From assembly GCA_018402235.1 (NCBI GenBank), contig JAGYJJ010000004.1, forward strand, positions 62,001-126,000: a DNA stretch of 64,000 bases, given 5' to 3'. This stretch comes from Candidatus Nanopelagicales bacterium. Lineage in GTDB: Bacteria; Actinomycetota; Actinomycetes; S36-B12. The position numbers and the translations under genes are program-made. The notes below the pieces were generated by a model that was given only the letters and a program-made list of their open reading frames with translations, made no database searches and was not told the DNA's origin. This document shows positions 56,193 to 64,000 of the stretch, piece by piece (position 1 is the first letter of the stretch; every line of letters begins with the position of its first letter).

Positions 56193-56861
56193 TTACGCCT
56201 GATTAGGCGCGCACATAAGCGATTGAAGCTCTTGTTCACGTTCAGGAGTGGCAACGAAGAGAAGTTCATCACCGGGTTCAAGGACGTCGTCAGAGGTCGG
56301 GGGCTTGACGCTGGTTCCGCGCACTAATGCGACGGGTGCCGTATCCGGAGGCCAGGCAATTGAGCCCATGCTTCGACCAACAACGTTTGAATCGGCCGGT
56401 AGTGTCATCTCCACCAACTCGGCCGCACCTTGTCGGAACGTGAAAAGTCGTACAAGATCACCGACGCTCACCGCTTCCTCGACCAACGCGACGAGCATGC
56501 GCGGGGTGGAAACGGCAACATCTACACCCCAGGACTCATCGAACATCCATTCATTCTTGGGATGATTCACCCGGGCAACCACGCGTGGTACCCCGAACTC
56601 GGTCTTCGCAAGGAGGGAAACGACGAGGTTAACTTTGTCGTCGCCGGTTGCCGCCACCACCACTTGGCACTCGGCAAGCCGAGCTTGTTCCAGAGCGCTT
56701 ACTTCGCACGCATCTGCCAGAAGTGTTTCTGCTCCCGGTACAGCCCCGGGTCGAGCGAGCTCTGCGTCCTTGTCGATCAAGAGAACGTCGTGCCTATGCT
56801 CGAGGAGTTCACGCGCAATAGCCCGACCAACCTTGCCAGCACCGGCGATAGCAACACGCAT
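56193..56861 (-). CDS. TrkA-family potassium uptake protein (CeoC-like)
   Basis: A 222-residue cytoplasmic regulator of Trk/Ktr potassium channels. N-terminal RCK domain with the NAD fold VAIAGAGKVGRAIARELLE and the acidic residues binding the cofactor (LLIDKDAE); C-terminal TrkA_C domain (VVGRSMGSIAWPPD, VLEPGDELLFVATPE). It overlaps the start of the upstream trkA copy's stop by one base, so the two are cotranscribed and probably form a hetero-complex. Confidence 0.92.
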   Translation of the reverse strand: MRVAIAGAGKVGRAIARELLEHRHDVLLIDKDAELARPGAVPGAETLLADACEVSALEQARLAECQVVVAATGDDKVNLVVSLLAKTEFGVPRVVARVNHPKNEWMFDESWGVDVAVSTPRMLVALVEEAVSVGDLVRLFTFRQGAAELVEMTLPADSNVVGRSMGSIAWPPDTAPVALVRGTSVKPPTSDDVLEPGDELLFVATPEREQELQSLMCAPNQA

Positions 56862-57523
56862 TAGTTCCTCACCGGCCCCTTCTGTGCAACATTTTCGATT
56901 TCGTCTCGTTGATCAGCGGGGAAGAGCAGATGAAGGAGATCCCCGTCTTGGATCACAGTCTTGTCCTCCGGAAGAAGAGCCGTTCCGTACCGGGTGATGA
57001 AGGCCACCCGAGCTTGGGTTTCCGCGGCGAAATCGGACACTCGCCGACCGATCCAATTGGGTCCGATGTGCACCTCGGCTAGTGCGATCGTCCCTGTTGG
57101 ATCCGTGTACTGAGTATCCGCACCCATGGGGAGTAGGGCGCGCATTATCTGCGTCGATGTCCAGGTGACAGTGGCTACCGTGGGGATGCCGAGCCGTTGA
57201 TACACCTCTGCGCGCCGCGGATCGTAGATACGAGCGACAACGTGCTCAACTCCGTATGTTTCCCGAGCAACTCGAGCCGCCAGAATATTTGTGTTGTCCC
57301 CGCTGCTAACTGCCGCGAACGCGTGCGCCCGTTCGATGCCAGCATTCTCGAGTGTTTGACGATCGAAGCCAACGCCTTTTACGGTCAGGCCACCGAAATC
57401 AGGGCCAAGTTTGCGAAAGGACTTGGCGTCTTGATCCACGACAGCGACCGAATGCCCTTGTTTGTCGAGGTGGTCCGCCAGCATTGAGCCAACGCGTCCG
57501 CAGCCAAGGATCACGATATGCAC
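56861..57523 (-). CDS. TrkA-family potassium uptake protein (CeoB-like)
   Basis: A 220-residue paralogue of the next gene with the same RCK layout: VILGCGRVGSMLADHLDKQG, VVDQDAKSFRKL, and the C-terminal domain VHIGPNWIGRRVSDFAAETQ. GTG 57523, 39 bp from the divergent RNA methyltransferase. In many actinobacteria an APC-family permease lies between this gene and the methyltransferase; here it is absent. Confidence 0.92.
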   Translation of the reverse strand: MHIVILGCGRVGSMLADHLDKQGHSVAVVDQDAKSFRKLGPDFGGLTVKGVGFDRQTLENAGIERAHAFAAVSSGDNTNILAARVARETYGVEHVVARIYDPRRAEVYQRLGIPTVATVTWTSTQIMRALLPMGADTQYTDPTGTIALAEVHIGPNWIGRRVSDFAAETQARVAFITRYGTALLPEDKTVIQDGDLLHLLFPADQRDEIENVAQKGPVRN

Positions 57524-57562
57524 GTCTCAACGCTACACGCGCGGTACACCTATCCTGACGTC

Positions 57563-58829
57563 GTGTCAGAACTGCCTCCATCCAGCGCCATCGTGGGCGC
57601 CAAGCCCGTAGCGGTTGGAGACGTTTTCGAAGTGGAAGTGGGCAAGGTGGCGCATGGGGGTCACATGGTGGCGCGCACAGGCGACCTGGTGACCTTTGTT
57701 CGACATGCGCTTCCGGGTGAACGTGTGCGGATCGTCATCACGGAGGTAAAACCCCGCTTCCTTCGTGCTGACGTAGTTGAGGTTGTGCGTAGACACCCAG
57801 AACGCAGGGAGGTGTTGTGTCCTGCGGCAGGTACGTGCGGTGGCTGCGACTTCCAACACATACCCGAACCCGTGCAACGCGAACTGAAGGCCGCCGTTAT
57901 TCACGAGTCGCTGGTACATCATGGGCAACTATCGGTAGCGCGCGTGGATGAACTCCTTGTCGATGGTCTTATCGACTTCGGCCTGCAGACGGGTTGGCGT
58001 ACTCGGATGCGGTACCGGACAACCGAAGCGGCACCTGGTGTCGGAGTAGTCGCCATGTATCGGCACCGCAGTGACCATTGGGTTGATGCGTCGCCGTGCG
58101 TTATCGCCGAACCCTCGGGGCACCGGGCTGCCGATGGAACTAGCGGGTGCCGTAGCTCCAGAGTCCGAGGTCTTCATGGCGACCGGGCTGAACGGACCTG
58201 TGGTTGATGTTGGGCCCGATCCTGTCGGAGTTACCTTCCAGCAGATAGCGGTTGACGAAAAGATCTTCGAATTCAGTATTCCGCTCACTGGCTTTTGGCA
58301 AGTGCATCCGATGTTGGGGCAGGCGATCGTCGACCGGCTCGTAGAGGTGGCCGATCCGCGCGCAGGCGAGACGTGGTGGGACTTGTACGCAGGGGTAGGA
58401 CCCCTTGCTGCGGCCCTCGGCGCCCGGGTGGGCTCACAAGGTCGGGTGGAGGCTGTGGAGTCCTCGAGATCGGCTGTGGATGGCGGCAGCCAAGCTTTGT
58501 CGGAGATGCCCTGGGTGAATTGGAGCCGCGCAGACGTGCGCCGCTGGTTGAGCAATCCTCGAAAGCGGCAAGAACACCCCCGGCCCGCTGGGGTGGTGGT
58601 GGACCCGCCACGTTCGGGTGCCGGACGCCGGGTGCTGGACCCCATCTGCCGGGCCCGTCCTCGCGTCGTCGTCGTGGTTGCCTGCGATCCGATTGCGTTG
58701 GGTCGAGATACGGCAATTTTGGCCGAGCATGGTTACGCAATGGCCAATCTGCGGGTGTGGGATGCCTTCCCGCAGACGCACCATATGGAGGCCATGGCTG
58801 TCTTCACACCGAGCGATCAGATATCTTGA
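57563..58829 (+). CDS. TrmA/RlmD-family RNA methyltransferase, single frameshift
   Basis: SAM-dependent uracil-C5 methyltransferase family. The first frame has the TRAM domain ([32 protein letters not shown]) and the cluster cysteines ([15 protein letters not shown]). The second frame has the methyltransferase domain: [47 protein letters not shown] and [13 protein letters not shown] with the catalytic Cys. They join after EPSG if one G of the GGGG at 58117-58120 is dropped, giving about 421 residues. GTG 57563 is the likely start; the frame is open to 57518. Its TGA lies inside the palindrome before aconitase. Confidence 0.88.
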
Positions 58830-58839
58830 CGTCAAGATA
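58822..58839. promoter_or_regulatory. 18-bp perfect palindrome before aconitase
   Basis: TATCTTGACGTCAAGATA is a perfect inverted repeat, ending 15 bp before the aconitase ATG and covering the stop codon of the upstream gene. It looks like a regulator site; MarR-type TamR, which controls aconitase in Streptomyces, is one candidate. Followed by CTTTTT, it could alternatively fold as a weak terminator hairpin. Confidence 0.65.
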
Positions 58840-58854
58840 CTTTTTGGAGGCGGC

Positions 58855-61524
58855 ATGAGTATGGACAGTTTTAAGGCCCGTGGCGTACTCCAGGTGGTGT
58901 CGCCCGATGGCACCGAGCGCGCCTACGAGATCTTCCGTATTGACCAGGTGCCGGGTTCACAGGACCTGCCTTTCACCCACAAGGTGCTGTTGGAAAATCT
59001 CCTGCGTACGGAGGATGGCGCCAACGTCACCGCCGATGCCATCGCAGCGGTGGCGCAGTGGGATCCCACCGCTGCACCATCCACCGAAATTCAGTTCACC
59101 CCCGCGCGGGTGGTCATGCAGGATTTCACCGGGGTGCCGGTGGTGGTCGACCTAGCCACGATGCGTGAAGCAGTGCGGGATCTGGGCGGCGATCCGTTAA
59201 AGATCGAGCCACTGGCTCCATCGGAGTTGGTGATCGACCATTCGGTCATCGCAGACTTTTTCGGCACGCTCGATGCTGAGCAACGCAACGTCGATCTGGA
59301 GTACCAGCGCAACAAGGAGCGTTATCAATTCCTGCGCTGGGGACAAAGCGCATTCGATGAGTTCAAAGTTGTCCCCCCGGGCACCGGCATCGTTCACCAG
59401 GTCAATATCGAATCACTCGCACGAGTCATCATGGCTCGAAACGGCCAGGCCTACCCCGACACTCTCGTAGGCACCGACTCACACACCACCATGGTTAACG
59501 GTTTGGGTGTGCTGGGGTGGGGAGTGGGGGGCATCGAAGCCGAGGCCGCAATGCTCGGACAGCCGGTGTCGATGCTGATTCCTCGTGTTGTTGGCTTCAA
59601 ACTCCGCGGTGAATTGCCCCAGGGCGCCACGGCCACTGACCTCGTCTTGACGATTACTGAGATGCTGCGCAAGCACGGCGTGGTTGGCAAGTTCGTGGAG
59701 TTCTACGGCGATGGCGTTACAGCGGTCCCGTTGGCTAACCGAGCAACCATCGGAAATATGAGTCCTGAGTACGGCAGTACGGTGGCAATCTTCCCGATCG
59801 ATCAGGCCACCATTGACTATCTGCAGTTAACGGGTCGGTCCGACGAGCAGATCGCCCTCGTCGAGACATATGCGAAGGAACAGGGTCTGTGGCACGACCC
59901 CGCACATGAACCCCGCTATTCGGAGTACCTAGAACTCGACCTTACATCGGTCGTACCCTCCCTGGCCGGCCCCAAGCGCCCGCAAGATCGGGTGCCGTTG
60001 TCGGATGCGAAAGGTTCATTCCAGCGGGCCTTGAACGACTTCACCTACGAGCCAAGTGCCCAAGTCAACCTCACGATCAACGGTGAGCCGGTAGCCATCG
60101 GACATGGTGCGGTCACCATCGCGGCCATTACCTCATGTACCAACACATCTAATCCATCGGTGATGATCGGAGCTGGACTGCTCGCCAAGAAGGCGGTTGA
60201 ACGCGGACTTACTCGTAAGCCGTGGGTGAAGACCACCTTGGCTCCCGGATCGAAGGTCGTTACCGACTACTACGAGAAGAGCGGGCTATTGCCCTACTTG
60301 GAAAAGCTCGGTTTCGACATCGTGGGTTATGGCTGCACCACGTGTATCGGCAATTCCGGCCCGCTGATTCCCGAGGTGAGTGCCGCCGTCAACGAACGAG
60401 ATCTCGCCGTAGTGGCCGTCCTCAGCGGGAATCGCAACTTCGAGGGGCGAATCAATCCGGACGTCAAAATGAACTACTTGGCCTCGCCTCCATTGGTGGT
60501 TGCGTACGCCATCGCCGGAACCATGGACATCGACGTCATCAATGAACCACTGGGCATGGACCAGATGGGTGAACCCGTATTCCTGGCTGATATCTGGCCG
60601 AGCATGCTGGAGATTCAAGGACTCATCGATTCCTCGATCGATGCTGAGATGTTCACCTCCCGTTACCGCGACGTATTTGCAGGCGATGAACGCTGGCGTT
60701 CTCTTCCCACACCGGAAGGTGAAATCTTCGAGTGGGATGCTGCGAGCACCTACGTTCGCAAACCTCCGTACTTCGATGGCATGGCTCGAGAGCCGCAGCC
60801 GGTTACTGACATAGGCGGGGCGCGTGTTCTCGCACTTCTGGGCGATTCGGTCACTACCGATCACATTTCCCCTGCTGGGTCGATCAAGGCCGATAGTCCT
60901 GCGGGGCACTACCTGATTGAGCACGGCGTGGAACGAAAAGACTTCAACTCCTACGGGTCACGTCGCGGAAACCATGAAGTAATGATCCGAGGTACCTTCG
61001 CCAATATTCGTCTGCGCAACTTGATGCTCGAGGGGGTCGAGGGAGGCTTCACGGTCGATTTCACCCAAGGTGACGACGTCGTGGTTCCGATCTTCGACGC
61101 AGCAACGTCGTATGCAAAGAACGGCACCCCGCTCGTGGTCATTGCGGGTAAGGAATACGGATCGGGCTCCAGTCGAGACTGGGCCGCCAAGGGAACCGCG
61201 CTTCTTGGGGTCAAAGCCGTCATCGCGGAGTCCTATGAGCGGATCCATCGATCAAACCTGATCGGTATGGGTGTCCTCCCGCTGCAGTTCCCCGACGGGA
61301 TCAACGCGAGCACACTTGGGCTAGAGGGGAACGAAGTGTTCACCGTTCGAGGCGTTGAGGCGATGAACCACGGTCCGGTACCCGCTCAGGTGTCCGTCGA
61401 AGCCGTTGGGGCTGGGGGACGGGTCGTGGAGTTCTCGGCCTTGGTGAGAATCGACACCCCTGGCGAAGCCGACTATTACCGAAACGGTGGGATTCTTCCC
61501 TACGTCCTGCGGTCCCTCCTGTAA
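58855..61524 (+). CDS. acnA: Aconitate hydratase
   Basis: TCA-cycle enzyme converting citrate to isocitrate with a 4Fe-4S cluster. The 889-residue product matches the AcnA type: [43 protein letters not shown], the cluster cysteines in [11 protein letters not shown] and [13 protein letters not shown], and the C-terminal domain [36 protein letters not shown] and [19 protein letters not shown] 58855 with GGAGG upstream. A perfect palindrome lies in its leader and a terminator-like hairpin follows. Confidence 0.97.
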   Translation: MSMDSFKARGVLQVVSPDGTERAYEIFRIDQVPGSQDLPFTHKVLLENLLRTEDGANVTADAIAAVAQWDPTAAPSTEIQFTPARVVMQDFTGVPVVVDLATMREAVRDLGGDPLKIEPLAPSELVIDHSVIADFFGTLDAEQRNVDLEYQRNKERYQFLRWGQSAFDEFKVVPPGTGIVHQVNIESLARVIMARNGQAYPDTLVGTDSHTTMVNGLGVLGWGVGGIEAEAAMLGQPVSMLIPRVVGFKLRGELPQGATATDLVLTITEMLRKHGVVGKFVEFYGDGVTAVPLANRATIGNMSPEYGSTVAIFPIDQATIDYLQLTGRSDEQIALVETYAKEQGLWHDPAHEPRYSEYLELDLTSVVPSLAGPKRPQDRVPLSDAKGSFQRALNDFTYEPSAQVNLTINGEPVAIGHGAVTIAAITSCTNTSNPSVMIGAGLLAKKAVERGLTRKPWVKTTLAPGSKVVTDYYEKSGLLPYLEKLGFDIVGYGCTTCIGNSGPLIPEVSAAVNERDLAVVAVLSGNRNFEGRINPDVKMNYLASPPLVVAYAIAGTMDIDVINEPLGMDQMGEPVFLADIWPSMLEIQGLIDSSIDAEMFTSRYRDVFAGDERWRSLPTPEGEIFEWDAASTYVRKPPYFDGMAREPQPVTDIGGARVLALLGDSVTTDHISPAGSIKADSPAGHYLIEHGVERKDFNSYGSRRGNHEVMIRGTFANIRLRNLMLEGVEGGFTVDFTQGDDVVVPIFDAATSYAKNGTPLVVIAGKEYGSGSSRDWAAKGTALLGVKAVIAESYERIHRSNLIGMGVLPLQFPDGINASTLGLEGNEVFTVRGVEAMNHGPVPAQVSVEAVGAGGRVVEFSALVRIDTPGEADYYRNGGILPYVLRSLL

Positions 61525-61527
61525 GTG

Positions 61528-61556
61528 CCTTCCCCCTGACACCGCATCGGGGAAGG
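61528..61556 (+). terminator. Hairpin after aconitase
   Basis: CCTTCCCC (61528-61535) pairs with GGGGAAGG (61549-61556) across a 13-base loop just after the aconitase stop. No T-tract follows, so it may be a non-canonical terminator or mRNA 3' stabiliser. Confidence 0.55.
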
Positions 61557-61616
61557 GACAGGCGTGTCGTGCCTTCGGGTGCTGGAACCCTTCCTCGGTC
61601 GTAGACTCAATGGGCC

Positions 61617-63578
61617 ATGACCGAACCCAACCTGGTGGATCAGATCCACAGCCCCCACGACCTGCGGGCACTGGACCCCGATCAACTGCCGGTACTCGCT
61701 AGTCAAATCCGATCGTTCCTCGTGGAGAAGGTTGCGGCATCCGGTGGGCACCTGGGACCGAACCTGGGCGTTGTCGAAATGACGATTGCGCTACATCGGG
61801 TTTTCCGCTCTCCAGACGACGCCATCATCTGGGACACCGGTCACCAGGCCTACGTTCACAAGATGCTCACCGGCCGCTCTTCGGACTTTGACTCGTTGCG
61901 CAAGTCCAACGGTCTTTCCGGCTACCCCAGTCGCGCCGAGAGCGACCATGACATTGTGGAGAACTCCCACGCCTCGACCGCACTGTCCTACGCAGATGGT
62001 CTCGCAAAGGCCTGGGAGCGCCGAGGACTCCTGGGGTCGCGCCACGTGGTTGCAGTGATCGGCGATGGCGCATTGACCGGTGGAATGGCCTGGGAGGCGC
62101 TGAACAACATCGCAGCCTCCGAGCGACCGATCGTGATCGTGGTCAATGACAATGAGCGGTCCTACTCACCAACCATCGGTGGTTTGGCCCACCACCTCGC
62201 CACATTGCGCACGACTCGAGGCTATGAACGCTTTATGCAGTGGGGCAAAGGGGTGCTTCAGCGCACTCCGTTGGTGGGTCGGCCGATTTACGATGCCTTG
62301 CACGGAATGAAGAAGGGCGTCAAGGATGTGGTGGCGCCCCAAGGGCTGTTCGAGGATCTCGGCCTTAAGTACATCGGCCCGGTCAATGGACACGATGAGC
62401 AGGAGTTGGAGTTCGCGCTCACTCGGGCCCGAGATTTCGATCACCCAGTGATCGTGCACGCCATCACTCATAAGGGCCACGGCTATGCGCCGGCTGAGAA
62501 CGACGAAGCCGACCGTTTCCATGGAGTGGGGATTATCGATCCTGATACCGGCCAACCGCTCACTGAATCAGGACCGACCTGGACCTCTGTCTTTTCTGAT
62601 GAAATGGTGCGCATCGGTCACGATGAGCGGACGGTTGTTGCGATCACCGCGGCGATGCTTGGACCCACGGGGCTAGAACGTTTTGCGACGAGTTACCCAG
62701 ATCGCACCTACGACGTTGGTATCGCCGAGCAGCATGCGATAACGAGTGCGGCAGGTTTGGCCTATGGCGGACTTCACCCGGTTGTGGCGGTCTATGCAAC
62801 CTTCTTGAATCGTGCTTTCGATCAAGTGCTCATGGATTGCGCGCTCCACAAGGCTGGCGTCACAATCGTTCTTGATCGAGCAGGTGTTACGGGCGACGAC
62901 GGTGCCAGTCACAACGGGATGTGGGACATGGCCATGCTCGGTGTGGTGCCAGGGCTGCGTCTTGCCGCACCGCGCGATGCGGCCACAGTGCGACAGGAAC
63001 TGCGAGAGGCCATCAACGTCCAGGACGCCCCCACGGTGGTCCGATTCCCTAAGGGTGCGTTGGGCCCAGACATCCCAGCGGTGCGGTCAATCGGTGGTTT
63101 GGACGTTCTCGCTGAGACACATGCACACGAAGTGGATGTTCTAATCGTTGCCGTGGGCGCCTTTGGCGCCATGGGTGTGGACGTGGCACGTCGACTCCAA
63201 GCGCAAGGCATCGCAACTCGGGTGATCGACCCACGTTGGGTTTTACCGGTGCCCGCCGAAATTGTCGATCTAGCCGGGCACGCTAGACACGTGGTGGTCC
63301 TGGAGGACGGCATCCGTGAAGGTGGAATCGGGTCGGCCGTTACCGATGTCTTGCGCGACGCTGGACTGCGGACACCGATCCGTGTGTTCGGAGTTCCACG
63401 AGCCTTCCTAGAACACGGTAAGCGGACCCAACTCCTAGAAAGCCTCGGCCTCACCGACCAACAGGTTTCCCGCTCAATCATCGAGTGGGTAGCCGCCGAT
63501 CCTTCATCGGAACCCGAATCAGCCGACGCTACGCAGGCACCGACGCAATCCCAGGTGCCAGGAAGCGCCTCCCCGTAA
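61617..63578 (+). CDS. dxs: 1-deoxy-D-xylulose-5-phosphate synthase
   Basis: First enzyme of the MEP isoprenoid pathway, joining pyruvate and glyceraldehyde 3-phosphate with TPP. The 653-residue protein has [36 protein letters not shown], the TPP motif [33 protein letters not shown], the catalytic-Glu region [16 protein letters not shown] and [23 protein letters not shown] 61617. The 3' end encodes a Ser/Gln/Pro-rich tail that overlaps the convergent acyl-CoA dehydrogenase gene by 50 bp. Confidence 0.96.
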   Translation: MTEPNLVDQIHSPHDLRALDPDQLPVLASQIRSFLVEKVAASGGHLGPNLGVVEMTIALHRVFRSPDDAIIWDTGHQAYVHKMLTGRSSDFDSLRKSNGLSGYPSRAESDHDIVENSHASTALSYADGLAKAWERRGLLGSRHVVAVIGDGALTGGMAWEALNNIAASERPIVIVVNDNERSYSPTIGGLAHHLATLRTTRGYERFMQWGKGVLQRTPLVGRPIYDALHGMKKGVKDVVAPQGLFEDLGLKYIGPVNGHDEQELEFALTRARDFDHPVIVHAITHKGHGYAPAENDEADRFHGVGIIDPDTGQPLTESGPTWTSVFSDEMVRIGHDERTVVAITAAMLGPTGLERFATSYPDRTYDVGIAEQHAITSAAGLAYGGLHPVVAVYATFLNRAFDQVLMDCALHKAGVTIVLDRAGVTGDDGASHNGMWDMAMLGVVPGLRLAAPRDAATVRQELREAINVQDAPTVVRFPKGALGPDIPAVRSIGGLDVLAETHAHEVDVLIVAVGAFGAMGVDVARRLQAQGIATRVIDPRWVLPVPAEIVDLAGHARHVVVLEDGIREGGIGSAVTDVLRDAGLRTPIRVFGVPRAFLEHGKRTQLLESLGLTDQQVSRSIIEWVAADPSSEPESADATQAPTQSQVPGSASP

Positions 63579-63999
63579 CTGCCTCTGCGGAACCGGTTCG
63601 ATCCAAGTACGGGGTGAGGCCGCCGAGCCAGAACGGCCATCCCGCGCCCATGATCATGCACAGGTCGATGTCCTGCGCCTCGGCAACCACACCCTCGTCA
63701 AGCATGCGACGGGCCTCGTCCGCCAACGCATTCAGGGCTCGCTGCCGGATCTCCTCCTCGGTGAGGGTGGTCGTTCCGCGCTGGTAGACCTCGTCAACTT
63801 TCGGATCCAGTGTGCGCGAACCATCCGAACCCCACTGCCACACACCTTGGAGTCCAGCATCCAGAAGTCGTTGAAGATTGGGGGAAAGGTAGTAACGATC
63901 GGGGAATACCGCGTGCATGGATTCGGACACATGCGCGGCAACGCCCATGCCCACTAGTTGGAGCAGGGCAAACGGACTCATCGGCAGTCCGAGGGGATC
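63529..63999 (-). CDS. 3-hydroxyacyl-CoA dehydrogenase (fatty-acid oxidation), C-terminal part
   Basis: The C-terminal 156 residues of a larger protein whose start lies beyond the window. [20 protein letters not shown] and the later [20 protein letters not shown] with YLDRTG match the 3HCDH C-terminal domain of FadB/FadJ-type multifunctional beta-oxidation proteins. The frame is open to the window edge, so the internal Met at 63981 is not the start. Its end overlaps dxs by 50 bp. Confidence 0.88.
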   Translation of the reverse strand, partial: DPLGLPMSPFALLQLVGMGVAAHVSESMHAVFPDRYYLSPNLQRLLDAGLQGVWQWGSDGSRTLDPKVDEVYQRGTTTLTEEEIRQRALNALADEARRMLDEGVVAEAQDIDLCMIMGAGWPFWLGGLTPYLDRTGSAEAVTGRRFLAPGIASVPA

Positions 64000-64000
64000 C

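Overview
The window is a gene-dense piece of an actinobacterial (Actinomycetota) chromosome with moderately high GC content. Support comes from the gene order recA-recX-miaB-miaA-dapF-hflX-dinG-lexA-nrdR-nrdJ and from lineage-typical genes: SepH, DUF4192, DUF4193, DUF3093, DUF3159, DUF3710, DUF4235, DUF5998, a DUF7455-like zinc protein, CeoB/CeoC-type TrkA proteins, an FprA-type reductase, a PIG-L (MshB/Mca-like) hydrolase, B12-dependent ribonucleotide reductase and a SAM-IV riboswitch. Many genes start with GTG. I see no rRNA, tRNA, CRISPR array, prophage or insertion sequence, and I cannot name the genus.

Layout. 1-13.2 kb: recA (5' end cut by the window) and recX; a TetR regulator divergent from an MMPL exporter with two matching operators between them; the tRNA-modification pair miaB/miaA; a PIG-L deacetylase divergent from a GT4 glycosyltransferase; then dapF, hflX and a DinG-family helicase. 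13.2-20.6 kb: lexA and a divergent LysM gene, each with an SOS box; a secreted SGNH hydrolase whose 3' end runs into a repeat cluster; nrdR-nrdJ; and a large secreted pentapeptide/InlB-repeat protein. 20.7-29.1 kb: a lipoprotein, two divergent aldo/keto reductases, an arsR-arsI pair, an AI-2E-type membrane protein, a glyoxalase-like protein, a YbhN-type membrane protein, a second SGNH hydrolase and a DUF4192 protein. 29.1-32.9 kb: a SAM-IV riboswitch ahead of metY-metX, then PPK2. 32.9-46.4 kb: a secreted unknown, the primary sigma factor, a methylmalonyl-CoA decarboxylase-like enzyme, topoisomerase IV genes parE and parC (apart), a beta carbonic anhydrase, FprA, and a minus-strand run psuG-kinase-parC-ferredoxin-thioredoxin. 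46.4-58.8 kb: a conserved actinobacterial housekeeping block (DUF5998, phosphodiesterase, tdk, sepH, MFS, inositol phosphatase, gamma carbonic anhydrase, DUF4193, DUF4235, DUF3093, dut, DUF3710, OB-fold, DUF3159, two trkA, RNA methyltransferase). 58.8-64 kb: aconitase, dxs and the C-terminal end of a 3-hydroxyacyl-CoA dehydrogenase.

The most striking feature is a set of single-base (or equivalent) frameshifts in otherwise well-conserved genes: nrdJ (three), the pentapeptide protein (two, compensating), the sigma factor, DUF3710, the RNA methyltransferase and possibly the SOS-linked LysM gene. Nearly all shift the frame in the same direction and most lie in short homopolymers. Because a primary sigma factor is among them, sequencing or assembly error is the simplest explanation, but slippage mutation is not excluded; short tandem duplications, mostly 12 bp, are also scattered through the window. 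The best regulatory findings are the twin TetR operators, the paired SOS boxes, the SAM-IV riboswitch that begins on the last base of the upstream stop codon, an arsR/arsI operator region and an 18-bp perfect palindrome before aconitase. I did not find a clearly new multi-gene system.
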